Positions 22,912 through 33,000 of a DNA stretch of 64,000 nt are shown here, piece by piece; the stretch's first letter is position 1; each line of letters opens with the position of its first letter. The DNA is from Apostichopus japonicus (Eukaryota > Echinodermata > Holothuroidea > Aspidochirotida > Stichopodidae): contig NC_092576.1 in assembly GCF_037975245.1 (NCBI RefSeq), forward strand, positions 42,971,611 through 43,035,610. The letters are read 5' to 3'. The notes beneath the pieces were generated by a model that saw only the letters and a program-made list of their open reading frames with translations, was not told the origin of the DNA and made no database searches. A program made the position numbers and the translations under genes.

Positions 22912-24130
22912 TTCTCTCGGATAGTTTACAACAGTTGTAAAACAAACTTGAAATTTCTAACGATATAGCGTAATACAGTGGTTGTTCTCTCAGTGTAAAT
23001 GTGCGTGTACTGTATATGGAACGTTATGATCGTCGCGCATCCGATACATGCCTGAGCTTTGCACGTGTGTTCCTAACATGACGTCATCATTGTCTTGTTG
23101 TGAAATCGCATTCTCAGATATCTATTTTCGGATGCGAATATTAAAACGTTAATTACTAATTAGTCCTTGAGGTTTTCAAGGTGTTGAGGATAGTTTTGAA
23201 CATAGATTTTCTCATAGATTCAGAGGAAGTTACTCTCGATGAGTTGGATTTTTCGTGACATGGCCTCTTTAATGACATTCATGATACTAGAACTGTGACT
23301 GCTTTTGCTGCCATTCATGATAACTTGGAGACAATACTATATCCATTCAAAATTATTTGGTTAAATTCACACTGTTTTGGCTAATTGCATATGAAATATT
23401 ATACCACAAAGAAATGATTAACATTGCGTAGCCATTAGCCATTCTGACTGCTAGTTACAGTATCATTTATGTTGGTTACACTTTTGGCAGTGAAACTGAC
23501 TGTCATATTCCTGTAACCTATTACAAATTTGAAGAGGACATTCAGTCTATTATTCTGGAAAAAAAAAACACTTCATTAACATGACCTAACCACAGTCTAT
23601 CAAAGTTTTAGTGAAAAGTTAGGTTAACACATGTCAGAAACTGCATAAATGATGGGCTAAAATCATTTATCAGCAGCTTGGCCTTGTTCACATTTAAGAA
23701 TGCTGTACTTCAAGTGCTCATTAGGTACCAATTGTTAACGGAAAATGTCACCTCCGAAACGACAAAATCTAGCCATCGGTCCTTGGAGAAGGAAAGGAAG
23801 GAAACCTGGGGAACACAATTGCATTTTAGCTTGGACACTTGTCCATAATATCAACCAAATTAAAACTGGAAAATACCTTCCACCAAAAAGTACAGGCTCT
23901 GACAAAAACAGTGTAGTTGAGAGTGTACAGCTGAACTAGCATATTTTAAGCATATTTATGGCCACCAAATCCACATGAAGAAACCGAGAAAGTTTGTTAA
24001 GCTACCCAAGGTAGACTTCACTTAGGATGGTCAAATGGTAAAAAATCTAAGAATTCTGGTATTTGGTCACTGAGTTACAAAGCAATAAGTGCCAATATTG
24101 GAAGTTACACCACTGATTGTGAAAATGACC

Positions 24131-26290
24131 ATATAGAGTCCTGCCAATCCTTTTCCGGTAGTTTTTAACTGGATACTTCATGAGCTGACCTAGGTCAATG
24201 AGGGGATGGGCTTTTTGGGGGTCTACTGGCAGGGGTATCCCACTAATAGAAATTTCTGGAAATGCCCAAACCTTACATATGAAGTGATACCTATCATTTT
24301 CCAGAAGGTTTCAACTAGATACATCATGAGCTCACCTAGGTCAATGAGGGGGATTGGCATTTTGGGGGTCTACTGGCAGGGGTACCCCACTAATATAAAT
24401 TTCGGGAAATGCCCATCCCTTACATATGAAGTGATACCTATCATTTTCCAGTAGGTATCAACTGGTTACCTTATGAGCCGACCTAGGTAAATGAGGGGAT
24501 GGGCATTTTGGGGGTCTACTGGCAGGGGGACCCCACTAATAGAAATTACTGGAAATGCCCATCCCTTACATATACAGTAGAGTCCTGCCAATCCTTTCCC
24601 GGTAGTTTTTAACTGGATACTTCATGAGCTGACCTAGGTCAATGAGGGGATGGGCTTTTTGGGGGTCTACTGGCAGGGGTATCCCACTAATAGAAATTTC
24701 TGGAAATGCCCATCCTTCACATATGAAGTGATACCTATCATTTTCCAGTAGGTTTCAACTGGATACTTCATGAGCTGACCTAGGTCAATGAGGGGATGGG
24801 CATTTTGGGGGTCTACTGGTACCCCACAAATAGAAATTACTGGAAATGCCCATCCCTTACATATAGAGTCCTGCCAATCCTTTTCCGGTAGTTTTTAACT
24901 GGATACTGCATGAGCTGACCTAGGTCAAAGAGGGGATGGGCTTTTTGGAATTTTGGGGGTCTACTGGCAGGGGTATCCCACTAATAGAAATTTCTGGAAA
25001 TGCCCAAACCTTACATATGAATTGATACCTATCATTTTTCAGTAGGTTTCAACTAGATACATCATGAGCTCACCTAGGTCAATGAGGGGGATTGGCATTT
25101 TGGGGGTCTACTGGCAGGGGTACCCCACTAATATAAAGTTCGGGAAATGCCCATCCCTTACATATGAAGTGATACTTATCATTTTCCAGTAGGTATCAAC
25201 TGGTTACCTTATGAGCCGACCTAGGTAAATGAGGGGATGGGCATTTTGGGGGTCTACTGGCAGGGGGACCCCACTAATAGAAATTACTGGAAATGCCCAT
25301 CCCTTACATATACAGTAGAGTCCTGCCAATCCTTTCCCGGAAGTTTTTAACTGGATACTTCATGAGCTGACCTAGGTCAATGAGGGGATGGGCTTTTTGG
25401 GGGTCTACTGGCAGGGGTATCCCATTAATAGAAACTTCTGGAAATGCCCATCCTTCACATGTAGAGTCCTGCCAATCCTTTTCCAGTAGTTTTTAACTGG
25501 ATACTTCATGAGCTGACCTAGGTCAATGAAGGGATGAGCATTTTGGGGGTCTACTGGCAGGGGTACCCACCAATAAAAATTACTGGAAATGCCCATCCCT
25601 TCTATCTGAAGTCCTAACCATCATTTTCCAGTAGGTTTCAACTGGTTACCTCATGAGCTGACCTTGGTCAATGAGGGGATGGGCATTTTGGGGGTCTACT
25701 GGCAGGGGTTCCCCACTAATAGAAATTACTGGAAAATGCCTTTCCCTTACATATAGAGTCCTGCTAATCCTTCTATTACATATAGAGTCCTGCTAATCCT
25801 AACTGGATACTTCATGAGCTGACCTAGGTCAATGAAGGGATGAGCATTTTGGGGGTCTACTGGCAGGGGTACCCACCAATAAAAATTACTGGAAATGCCC
25901 ATCCCTTCTATCTGAAGTCCTAACCATCATTTTCCAGTAGGTTTCAACTGGTTACCTCATGAGCTGACCTTGGTCAATGAGGGGATGGGCATTTTGGGGG
26001 TCTACTGGCAGGGGTTCCCCACTAATAGAAATTACTGGAAAATGCCTTTCCCTTACATATAGAGTCCTGCTAATCCTTTTCCAGTAGTTTTCAACTGGTT
26101 ACTTCATGAGCTGACCTAGGTCAATGAAGGGATGAGCATTTTGGGGGTCTACTGGCAGGGGTACCAACCAATAAAAATGACGGGAAATGCCCATCCCTTG
26201 TATCTGAAGTCCTAACCATCATTTTCCAGTTGGTTTCCAGTGGTAACCTCATGAGCTGACCTAGGTCATCCGTGAGGCTGGCAAAGCTTG
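24131..26290. repeat. Satellite array, ~146-bp unit, right part
   Basis: Roughly fourteen more units of the satellite at 18118-19080. The first ~1.1 kb repeats the same succession of unit variants as the left part. At about 25740-26100 a segment with AATGAAGGGATGAGCATTTT is itself duplicated. Units decay after 26210. ORFs here on either strand are repeat read-through. Confidence 0.92.
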
Positions 26291-27339
26291 TACCCCACCA
26301 CCAATAATTACTGGCGATGGCCACACCCACCACAGCCAGTTTGCCAGTCGTCTGGTTTATATACAGGAATGCACTGTGAACATTGTGATGTACAAGGCAA
26401 TTGGTTACCTTCCCAGGTAACCAAACCCTATGGGCTCCCAGTCAATATTGATGCTCCATTGACACCCTTGCCTCCAGAATGTGACTGTGTGACGTCAGGT
26501 GTTAGATTCGCTTTAAAATTCATTGGACATTTGAGTGAATGTAGGGACCAAAACATGAACTTTTTATGCAATTCTTTGAGAAACATAACATAGCTCCACT
26601 AAAATATGCAAAGTGATCTACTTCCACCCCACCAAAAAACCTTGTCTTGTGGATAAGGGGAGGGGTGGGTTAAGAAGACCAGTTCATACAACTTTATAAA
26701 GAACATACCTGGAAATATTTTCGATATGAATTTTAACAAACATTGTTTATCATTGAAATTTCTTTGGGCATGCACCCAAAGGTCAGTTTACTTTTCTTAC
26801 AAAGGGACCTTTGCAACATGTTTTACCAATGGTAATAGATAATGAATGTATCTATAAACCCAGTAATTTTTAGGTTGGTGCTCCCTCTTTTTATAATCTT
26901 TTTCAGTGAAAACATCTTGAGTGAAGGCATTCTTGCACTTTATACTCAAGCATATGCTCAAGTTTTAGATTTTCAAATAGCCGAACTAGTATCTCCTCTA
27001 ACAATTGTGTTCTTTGAATATTGTTTAATGGGTATGACAGGAGTTTGCATATTCAAGAAATTTTTAAATAATTCTTGACATTGAGAAGAACTTGCCATCA
27101 TTTTGGTTCTGTAAGTCCTTGTCACATCAACATAAAGACAGGTTGTTTCCTCATTTGTTATTATGATTTGGATTGAACCTCTGCAAGGCTTTTTATTCTC
27201 AGTATATACTTACACCAAATGGTCACATTATTATGGTCACTGTTATTTTTAAGAAGGTATCAGAAGATATTTTTATGATTAACAAAGCAGACATCTTGGA
27301 CTACCACTGCAGTGGTTTTTGAGTATGTGCCCCTGTCCT
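26291..27339. other. No gene recognised
   Basis: A 101-aa ORF (26288-26593, +) with six Cys and a 78-aa hydrophobic ORF (26842-27078, +) have no recognised family and no convincing splice borders. Confidence 0.4.
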
Positions 27340-28396
27340 GTGGTCCAGTGTGATGGAATTACATTAAATTTCCCAAGTTGCCCTAAGTGTTGTTTTTATG
27401 CTATGTCGCCCTAAGTGTTGTGAAAAGAGATAAATTCACATGGAACAACTTGTATATATGTGTAATTAATTACTTAGTTAATTAAATTATTTGCTATATT
27501 TATTTTACAAAGGGATTACTTCCAATAGTACCCATACTGGAGTCCTAACAGTGGTCCAGTGTTATGATATAACACAGTGGCGTAGGAAGGTACTTTTGAG
27601 TGGGGGGGCTGAAGACTGATGGCCGGCCTGGTGGAGGGGTCTAAGGGGAGGGGGTGCCCCCTCCCCTTTGGAATTTTTTGCCTTTCCAGGTGGCCTCAGA
27701 TGCAATTTGGTGCAATATAGCACACTTCAACACCCACTCCATTTTGTAAATAATTTTGCATTTTCACCTGGCCTTAGATGCAATTTGGTGCTCCAAATGA
27801 GATTTTTTTTCTCATTTGGAAATGAAAAAGGGGTTTTCTGACTTGCGAACTGGGGGGGGGGGGGGGCGGAATGATACTTCCGCCCTCCACATTTTTCACT
27901 GGGGGGCTGGCACCCCCCCCCAGCCCCCCCGGTTCCTACGCCCTTGATATAACATTAAATTGCCAATGTTGTTGTAAGTGTTGTTTTTATGCTATGTCGC
28001 CCTAAGTGTTGTGAAAAGAGATAAATTCACATAGGACAACTCGTATATGTGTAATTAATTACTTACTTAATTAAATTATTTGCTATATTTATTTTACAAA
28101 GGGATTAATTTCAATAGTACCCATACTGGAGTCCTAACAGTGGTCCAGTGTGATGATATAACATTAAATTGCCATTAATGTCGCTCTAAGTGTTGTTTTT
28201 ATGCTATGTCGCCCTAAGTGTTGTGAAAAGAGATAAATTCACATGGAACAACTTGTATATGTGTAATTAATTACTTAGTTAATTAAATTATTTGCTATAT
28301 TTATTTTACAAAGGGAAAACTTTCAATAGTACCCATACTGGAGTCCTAACAGTGGTCCAGTTTGATGAAATATACATTAAATTGCCAATGTCGCCC
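27340..28396. repeat. ~210-bp tandem repeat, three copies
   Basis: Each copy carries TTGCCCTAAGTGTTG, GTGAAAAGAGATAAATTCAC, GTAATTAATTAC and CCCATACTGGAGTCCTAACA. The last motif is at about 27533, 28122 and 28334. Subtracting the 380 bp added by the hAT insertion and its TSD makes the first spacing also about 210 bp. Confidence 0.85.
27575..27946. mobile_element. hAT MITE inside the 210-bp repeat
   Basis: The ends CAGTGGCGTAGGAAGG and CCGGTTCCTACGCCCTTG are inverted repeats. A perfect 8-bp duplication ATATAACA flanks (27567-27574 and 27947-27954). The 372-bp interior has the GATGCAATTTGGTGC motif shared with the remnant at 15410 and with the 138-bp array at 31521. The neighbouring 210-bp copies show the empty-site sequence. 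Confidence 0.9.
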
Positions 28397-28398
28397 TA

Positions 28399-28683
28399 CC
28401 CAGCAAGCAAGCCGAAGTCGGCCCGACGGCGGCCCGGCTTCGGCACCGAAGTCGGCCCGACGGCGGCTGCCGCCGGCGGGCCGCCGTAGATTTGGCAGAC
28501 GGCAAGTCGGCGGACCGCGGGCGTAAACGCCGCCGGGCCACCGGCGGGCCACCGGCGGCTCAAGGCTGGCCCGCCGGCGGCTCAAAGCAGGCCCGCCGGC
28601 GGCTCAAAGCAGGCCCGCCGGCGGCTGGCCGACGGCAAATCAGCAGCCCTGGGGTGGCACGCCGCTGGACCGCCCGCAATTCG
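28399..28683. mobile_element. GC-rich foldback-type repeat A
   Basis: It begins CCCAGCAAGCAAGCCGAAGT. The ~285 bp is almost pure G/C against an AT-rich background, with GCCGCCGGCGGGCC-like palindromes and a 22-bp tandem unit (GGCCCGCCGGCGGCTCAAAG). The same terminus occurs inverted at the end of 42663-43054. The right border is not clear. Confidence 0.6.
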
Positions 28684-29881
28684 AGGCTCGTCCACAGTCG
28701 TATACTGAGTGTATTGTCGGTGGTATGCTGATGTCTTTCAATTATTTTTTTCTTCCATTTATACTTTATATTTATACTGAGACCCCGCTGTAATAGTCAA
28801 ATAGATTATTTTCAAAAATTGTGACGGTTGATGAAATATGGAATTCGCATTACATTTCCAGCTGGAAACTAGTCACTGCATGTGTGTATTTAAGTGGGAC
28901 ATTTTCGAAAAGTTTTATTAATTGAATATCCAGAAACACTGTAGGGGACAACAAAACTTTTAGAAGTTTGTATTCCAGATATAACGACAGTTAAGTGAAA
29001 CCAAAATTTTAATAAAAACATAAGACAAGGAGCATTGAAATAACATTGTCACAATTTATTAATTTAATGCATTTTCCTTTAATTACCAGATGTTTTAGCC
29101 ATTTATGAACAATTAACTTTAATTATTTGATAAAGCCACAGAATGAAGCAAAAGAGTGAAGCAAATTTATCAAAATACTTGCCATCATAATATCTAAAGA
29201 AGACGCCCACAGTGCGCCGAAATAGAAACAGTGTAGAAAGGAACAATGCGCAGTCGTCGTTCCCTCCATTTTTTGCTTAATTATACTGTGGACCATCACA
29301 AAGCTGTTTCAACAAGAATAAAGCAAAATCAGTACATTATATGTTGACTTTGCAACCGCATTGATATGATATGAGAAAACATGTTTTTACAAACGGAACG
29401 TTTCACCCTCCCTGCCGTACCCCCCCCCCCCCCGGCCACCACTTATTTGGTAATACAGGGACACCAATTTGTTATTTTTTATACCAGGGCATTAATATCA
29501 GGGACTTTGAAGAACTTGAACCCTTTGCTCGGAATATCATGATCATTCCGTACCTCGCATTGTTGGCCTTTACATCTCATTATGAGCTAGAGTTTCGTTA
29601 AATACACATGTAATTAAACAATACTACGACTGAAGAGTATTTCTCTTGAGGGAAAACTCAGTATAACAACCAAATATTCTTACAAAAAGTATCATAGGGG
29701 AGAGATACAGTATATGCAATAATTGGACGTACTGGTGATAAGTCTTGACTGGTGGTTAAATATGTAAAATACTACCAAAAGGATGAGCCAAAATATATGA
29801 CCATATTGGTAAGCATGCATTTGCATATATCGTAACAATTAAACTGCACAAATTGAGATTTCAATTGCATGAAGTGAATCC
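28684..29881. other. AT-rich, no gene recognised
   Basis: A poly-C tract lies near 29420-29434. No supported gene. Confidence 0.4.
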
Positions 29882-29950
29882 ATGGCTGTAACTGACGTGA
29901 GGAACATAGTAGATTCTGCAATACAAGAAAATTATGAAGAGTATAACAAT
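29882..29950 (+). CDS. Possible short plus-strand coding exon
   Basis: ATG at 29882 opens 23 codons (MAVTDVRNIVDSAIQENYEE then YNN) ending exactly at a strong donor GTAAGT (29951). It faces the DUF4806 gene tail to tail. No downstream partner exon was identified, so this may be chance. Confidence 0.25.
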
Positions 29951-29960
29951 GTAAGTGTAA

Positions 29961-30030
29961 CAGTTTAATATATATGCAGAAATAAAAGCCATGTATACAT
30001 GGCTTTTATTTCTGCAGATATATTAAACTG
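29961..30030. terminator. 70-bp palindrome with AATAAA on both strands
   Basis: The arms are 35 bp each with one mismatch and no loop, from CAGTTTAATATATATGCAG to its inverse. AATAAA occurs at 29981-29986 on the plus strand and at 30010-30005 on the minus strand. It starts 27 bp past the stop codon of the minus-strand DUF4806 gene, the right place for its poly(A) signal. It could serve a plus-strand transcript too. Confidence 0.6.
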
Positions 30031-30056
30031 CCGAAGGATACAGCTATAACGAAAGG

Positions 30057-33000
30057 TTATTCCTCCTGTTCAGAGCCAAACTGAACGTCGAAGTGGCGTT
30101 GTTGTCTTGCCTTACGTCCCCCCTCTCTATCAGAGGCTCCTTTAAAGAACTTTACAAATTCCCTTTGTATTTCCACTGCAGTGGAGTTGGAAGTTGGTTG
30201 GTTCTTCCTTATAGCTTCTACAGTTAAAAAAAAGAAGAAAGTCAAAAAGAAACCTTTTAGTTCCTTACATTGAAAGAACATGCAGGTAAGTTCTTCATAA
30301 TAATACATCGTTTGTGTATATTTTAGAGAAAAGGGAACTTCGTCGTTTTAATATGAACCCCAACCATGAAACCAGCAAATTCCAGGTAGTTTTTCTGAGT
30401 GTGTGAGCCACGAGTTTCGCGCCCCATGTTGCAGCTCCCACGTACCGGAGCACGTTCGTCAGTTCATTTGCGGGCTTTAGGGTATTCTGTATTGGCCCCA
30501 AATTATAGCATGCTATAATCTTAGTATTGAAGGTGAAGCACATATGAATTAAGTCTCTGCCGAAGATATCTTGGTATACAATTATCAACTAATAGCCTTA
30601 TCTAATATGCATATCATAATAGGCCTAAGTGCTTGTCTACTGATTTTTTCTTGGCCGTGGATCTGTCCGTTATCAATCGAAAGCGATGCCGGGGACGTTC
30701 TCGTTACAATAAAGCAAATAGATACGGGAAAATAGCTTTGCAAAAAGTAAGGCGTACATAATGTAAAGTAAGCAAATATTCAATAAATTGTACGAACTTT
30801 CTAAAACTTTTCGAAGGAACAGGTCCTTAAATGCCAACTTCTCCCCTTGACCAGTCCAATTAATGCATTTGGCTACATTATTTTGGATCAATTCCTGCAG
30901 CATCCTCCTGACTGCTACAGGCAAGATCTGCCCACCTACTGACGACAGTGTCAAAATCTGGAAGAAAACAGTTGTGAATCTTTGAGTCTTCATGGAAGCC
31001 AGAATTTTCTGAGGACTGCGTTATGCTCCAACTAGCTTCAACTTGACGTTTTTTCCAGCATGCTTATTTTACACCAGAAACGTGCACGAGACAGTGAGTG
31101 ATACAACAATCTACCATAAATCAATAGCTTATTCCACATCCTGTATTCGTCTAAAGTAATATTGCTCCAAATTATATCGTGAACTGTCCAACTTTGAATA
31201 CCTGTTGTAAAAAAATAATGTCTTTACGTACAACGACAACAACTACTTCTATGACTTCGCAAAAACAATGCAAGAAGTCATGCCGTTACTATCGAGTAAC
31301 GATTACTTTACTGTGCAGGCACTACAATTTTCAAGGTTCTACCATTGATAAGGTATGTATTACTGTAGTATAGGTTTTTCAATAGTACTGTATAGTGGAA
31401 GGTTCGGTAAATGACTAGGCTAATGTAGCTCAATTGACAAGGTTTACTAAATCAGACCTGTCAACCTGTTTGACCAGGGGCGTAGCGAAGGGGTTTTTGT
31501 TGGGGGGGTGTGGAGAATTTGATTTGCCGACGGATCTGGAAGTGGTGACTGAAATGGGGGAGGGGTCTAAGGGGAGGGGGTCTACCCCTCCCCTTTGGAA
31601 AATTTTTAGTTTTGAAACGTCCTTAGATGCAATCTGGTGCATATTTTAAGTCAAATTTGATTTGCCGACGGATCTGGAATTGGTGACTGAAATGGGGGAG
31701 GGGTCTAAGGGTAGGGGGTCTACCCCTCCCCTTTGGAAAATTTTTAGTTTTGAAACGTCCTTAGATGCAATCTGGTGCATATTTTAAGTCAAATTTGATT
31801 TGCCGACGGATCTGGAAGTGGTGACTGAAATGGGGGAGGGGTCTAAGGGGAGGGGGTCTACCCCTCCCCTTTGGAAAATTTTTAGTTTTGAAACGTCCTT
31901 AGATGCAATCTGGTGCATATTTTAAGTCAAATTTGATTTGCCGACGGATCTGGAAGTGGTGACTGAAATGGGGGAGGGGTCTAAGGGGAGGGGGTCTACC
32001 CCTCCCCTTTGGAAAATTTTTAGTTTTGAAACGTCCTTAGATGCAATCTGGTGCATATTTTAAGTCAAATTTGATTTGCCGACGGATCTGGAATTGGTGA
32101 CTGAAATGGGGGAGGGGTCTAAGGGTAGGGGGTCTACCCCTCCCCTTTGGAAAATTTTTAGTTTTGAAACGTCCTTAGATGCAATCTGGTGCATATTTTA
32201 AGTCAAATTTGATTTGCCGACGGATCTGGAAGTGGTGACTGAAATGGGGGAGGGGTCTAAGGGGAGGGGGTCTACCCCTCCCCTTTGGAAAATTTTTAGT
32301 TTTGAAACGTCCTTAGATGCAATCTGGTGCATATTTTAAGTCAAATTTGATTTGCCGACGGATCTGGAAGTGGTGACTGAAATGGGGGAGGGGTCTAAGG
32401 GGAGGGGGTCTACCCCTCCCCTTTGGAAAATTTTTAGTTTTGAAACGTCCTTAGATGCAATCTGGTGCATATTTTAAGTCAAATTTGATTTGCCGACGGA
32501 TCTGGAATTGGTGACTGAAATGGGGGAGGGGTCTAAGGGGAGGGGGTCTACCCCTCCCCTTTGGAAATTTTTTAGTTTTGAAACGTCCTTAGATGCAATC
32601 TGGTGCATATATTAAGTCAAATTTGGCACGGAAGAAGCTCCCGTTCTCCTTTTCTCTATTCAGCTTTCCTTCTTTCTTCCCCTTCCGCTCTCTTCACCTT
32701 TTCTCCTTTTGCCGACAGACCCAAAATTTGCCGACAGCGACCAAATTATTGGGGGGGTGTGACACCCCCCCCACACCTACCCGCTCGCTACGCCCCTGTG
32801 TTTGACCCCAAAATAGGGAGAATAACATTTTTCATGGCCAAAAAATAGGGAGAACAAGGGGAAAATCGGGAGGTTGGTCATTTTCAACTGAAATGATATA
32901 AATACTCCTAAATAAGTATAGGCCCTAGGCTACTTATGCAATACAGTGAGAGAATCTTCCAATCAGTGTTTCTTGTTGTAGTTTGCAGCAGCTGACTTCG

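Larger units (their letters stand above)
20125..23268. mobile_element. Kolobok-type element relic (TTAA duplication)
   Basis: The ends AGTGGCCATGACACGAAAA and (inverted) AGAGGCCATGTCACGAAAA are flanked on both sides by TTAA (20121-20124 and 23269-23272). TTAA duplication, a THAP-domain relic and a P2X7-like gene relic inside all fit the Kolobok superfamily. Both genes carry stops or frameshifts, so the copy is dead. TGACGTCA motifs sit near both ends. It is nested in the 19081-24130 element. Confidence 0.75.
19081..24130. mobile_element. 5.05-kb inverted-repeat element inserted in the satellite
   Basis: The left end GGTCATTTTCAAAATCAGT and the inverted right end GGTCATTTTCACAATCAGT continue pairing to 29 bp with two mismatches. 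The same satellite flanks both sides. The left flank ends ACATAT and the right flank starts ATATAGAG. Comparison with an uninterrupted unit (TTACATATAGAGTCC) implies an ATAT duplication, with some ambiguity because the junction is itself palindromic. A GTTTCGGAGGTGAC motif repeats subterminally. No own transposase is recognised. The 20125-23268 element lies inside it. Confidence 0.72.

Noticed and set aside
18118..26333. ORFs on both strands within the satellite
   Set aside because: They follow the 146-bp repeat, occur in equivalent positions of several units, and lack gene context.
30295..30588. 97-aa minus-strand ORF inside intron 5 of the DUF4806 gene
   Set aside because: Exons 5 and 6 join in phase without it and it has no matching splice pair. 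A cassette exon cannot be fully excluded.
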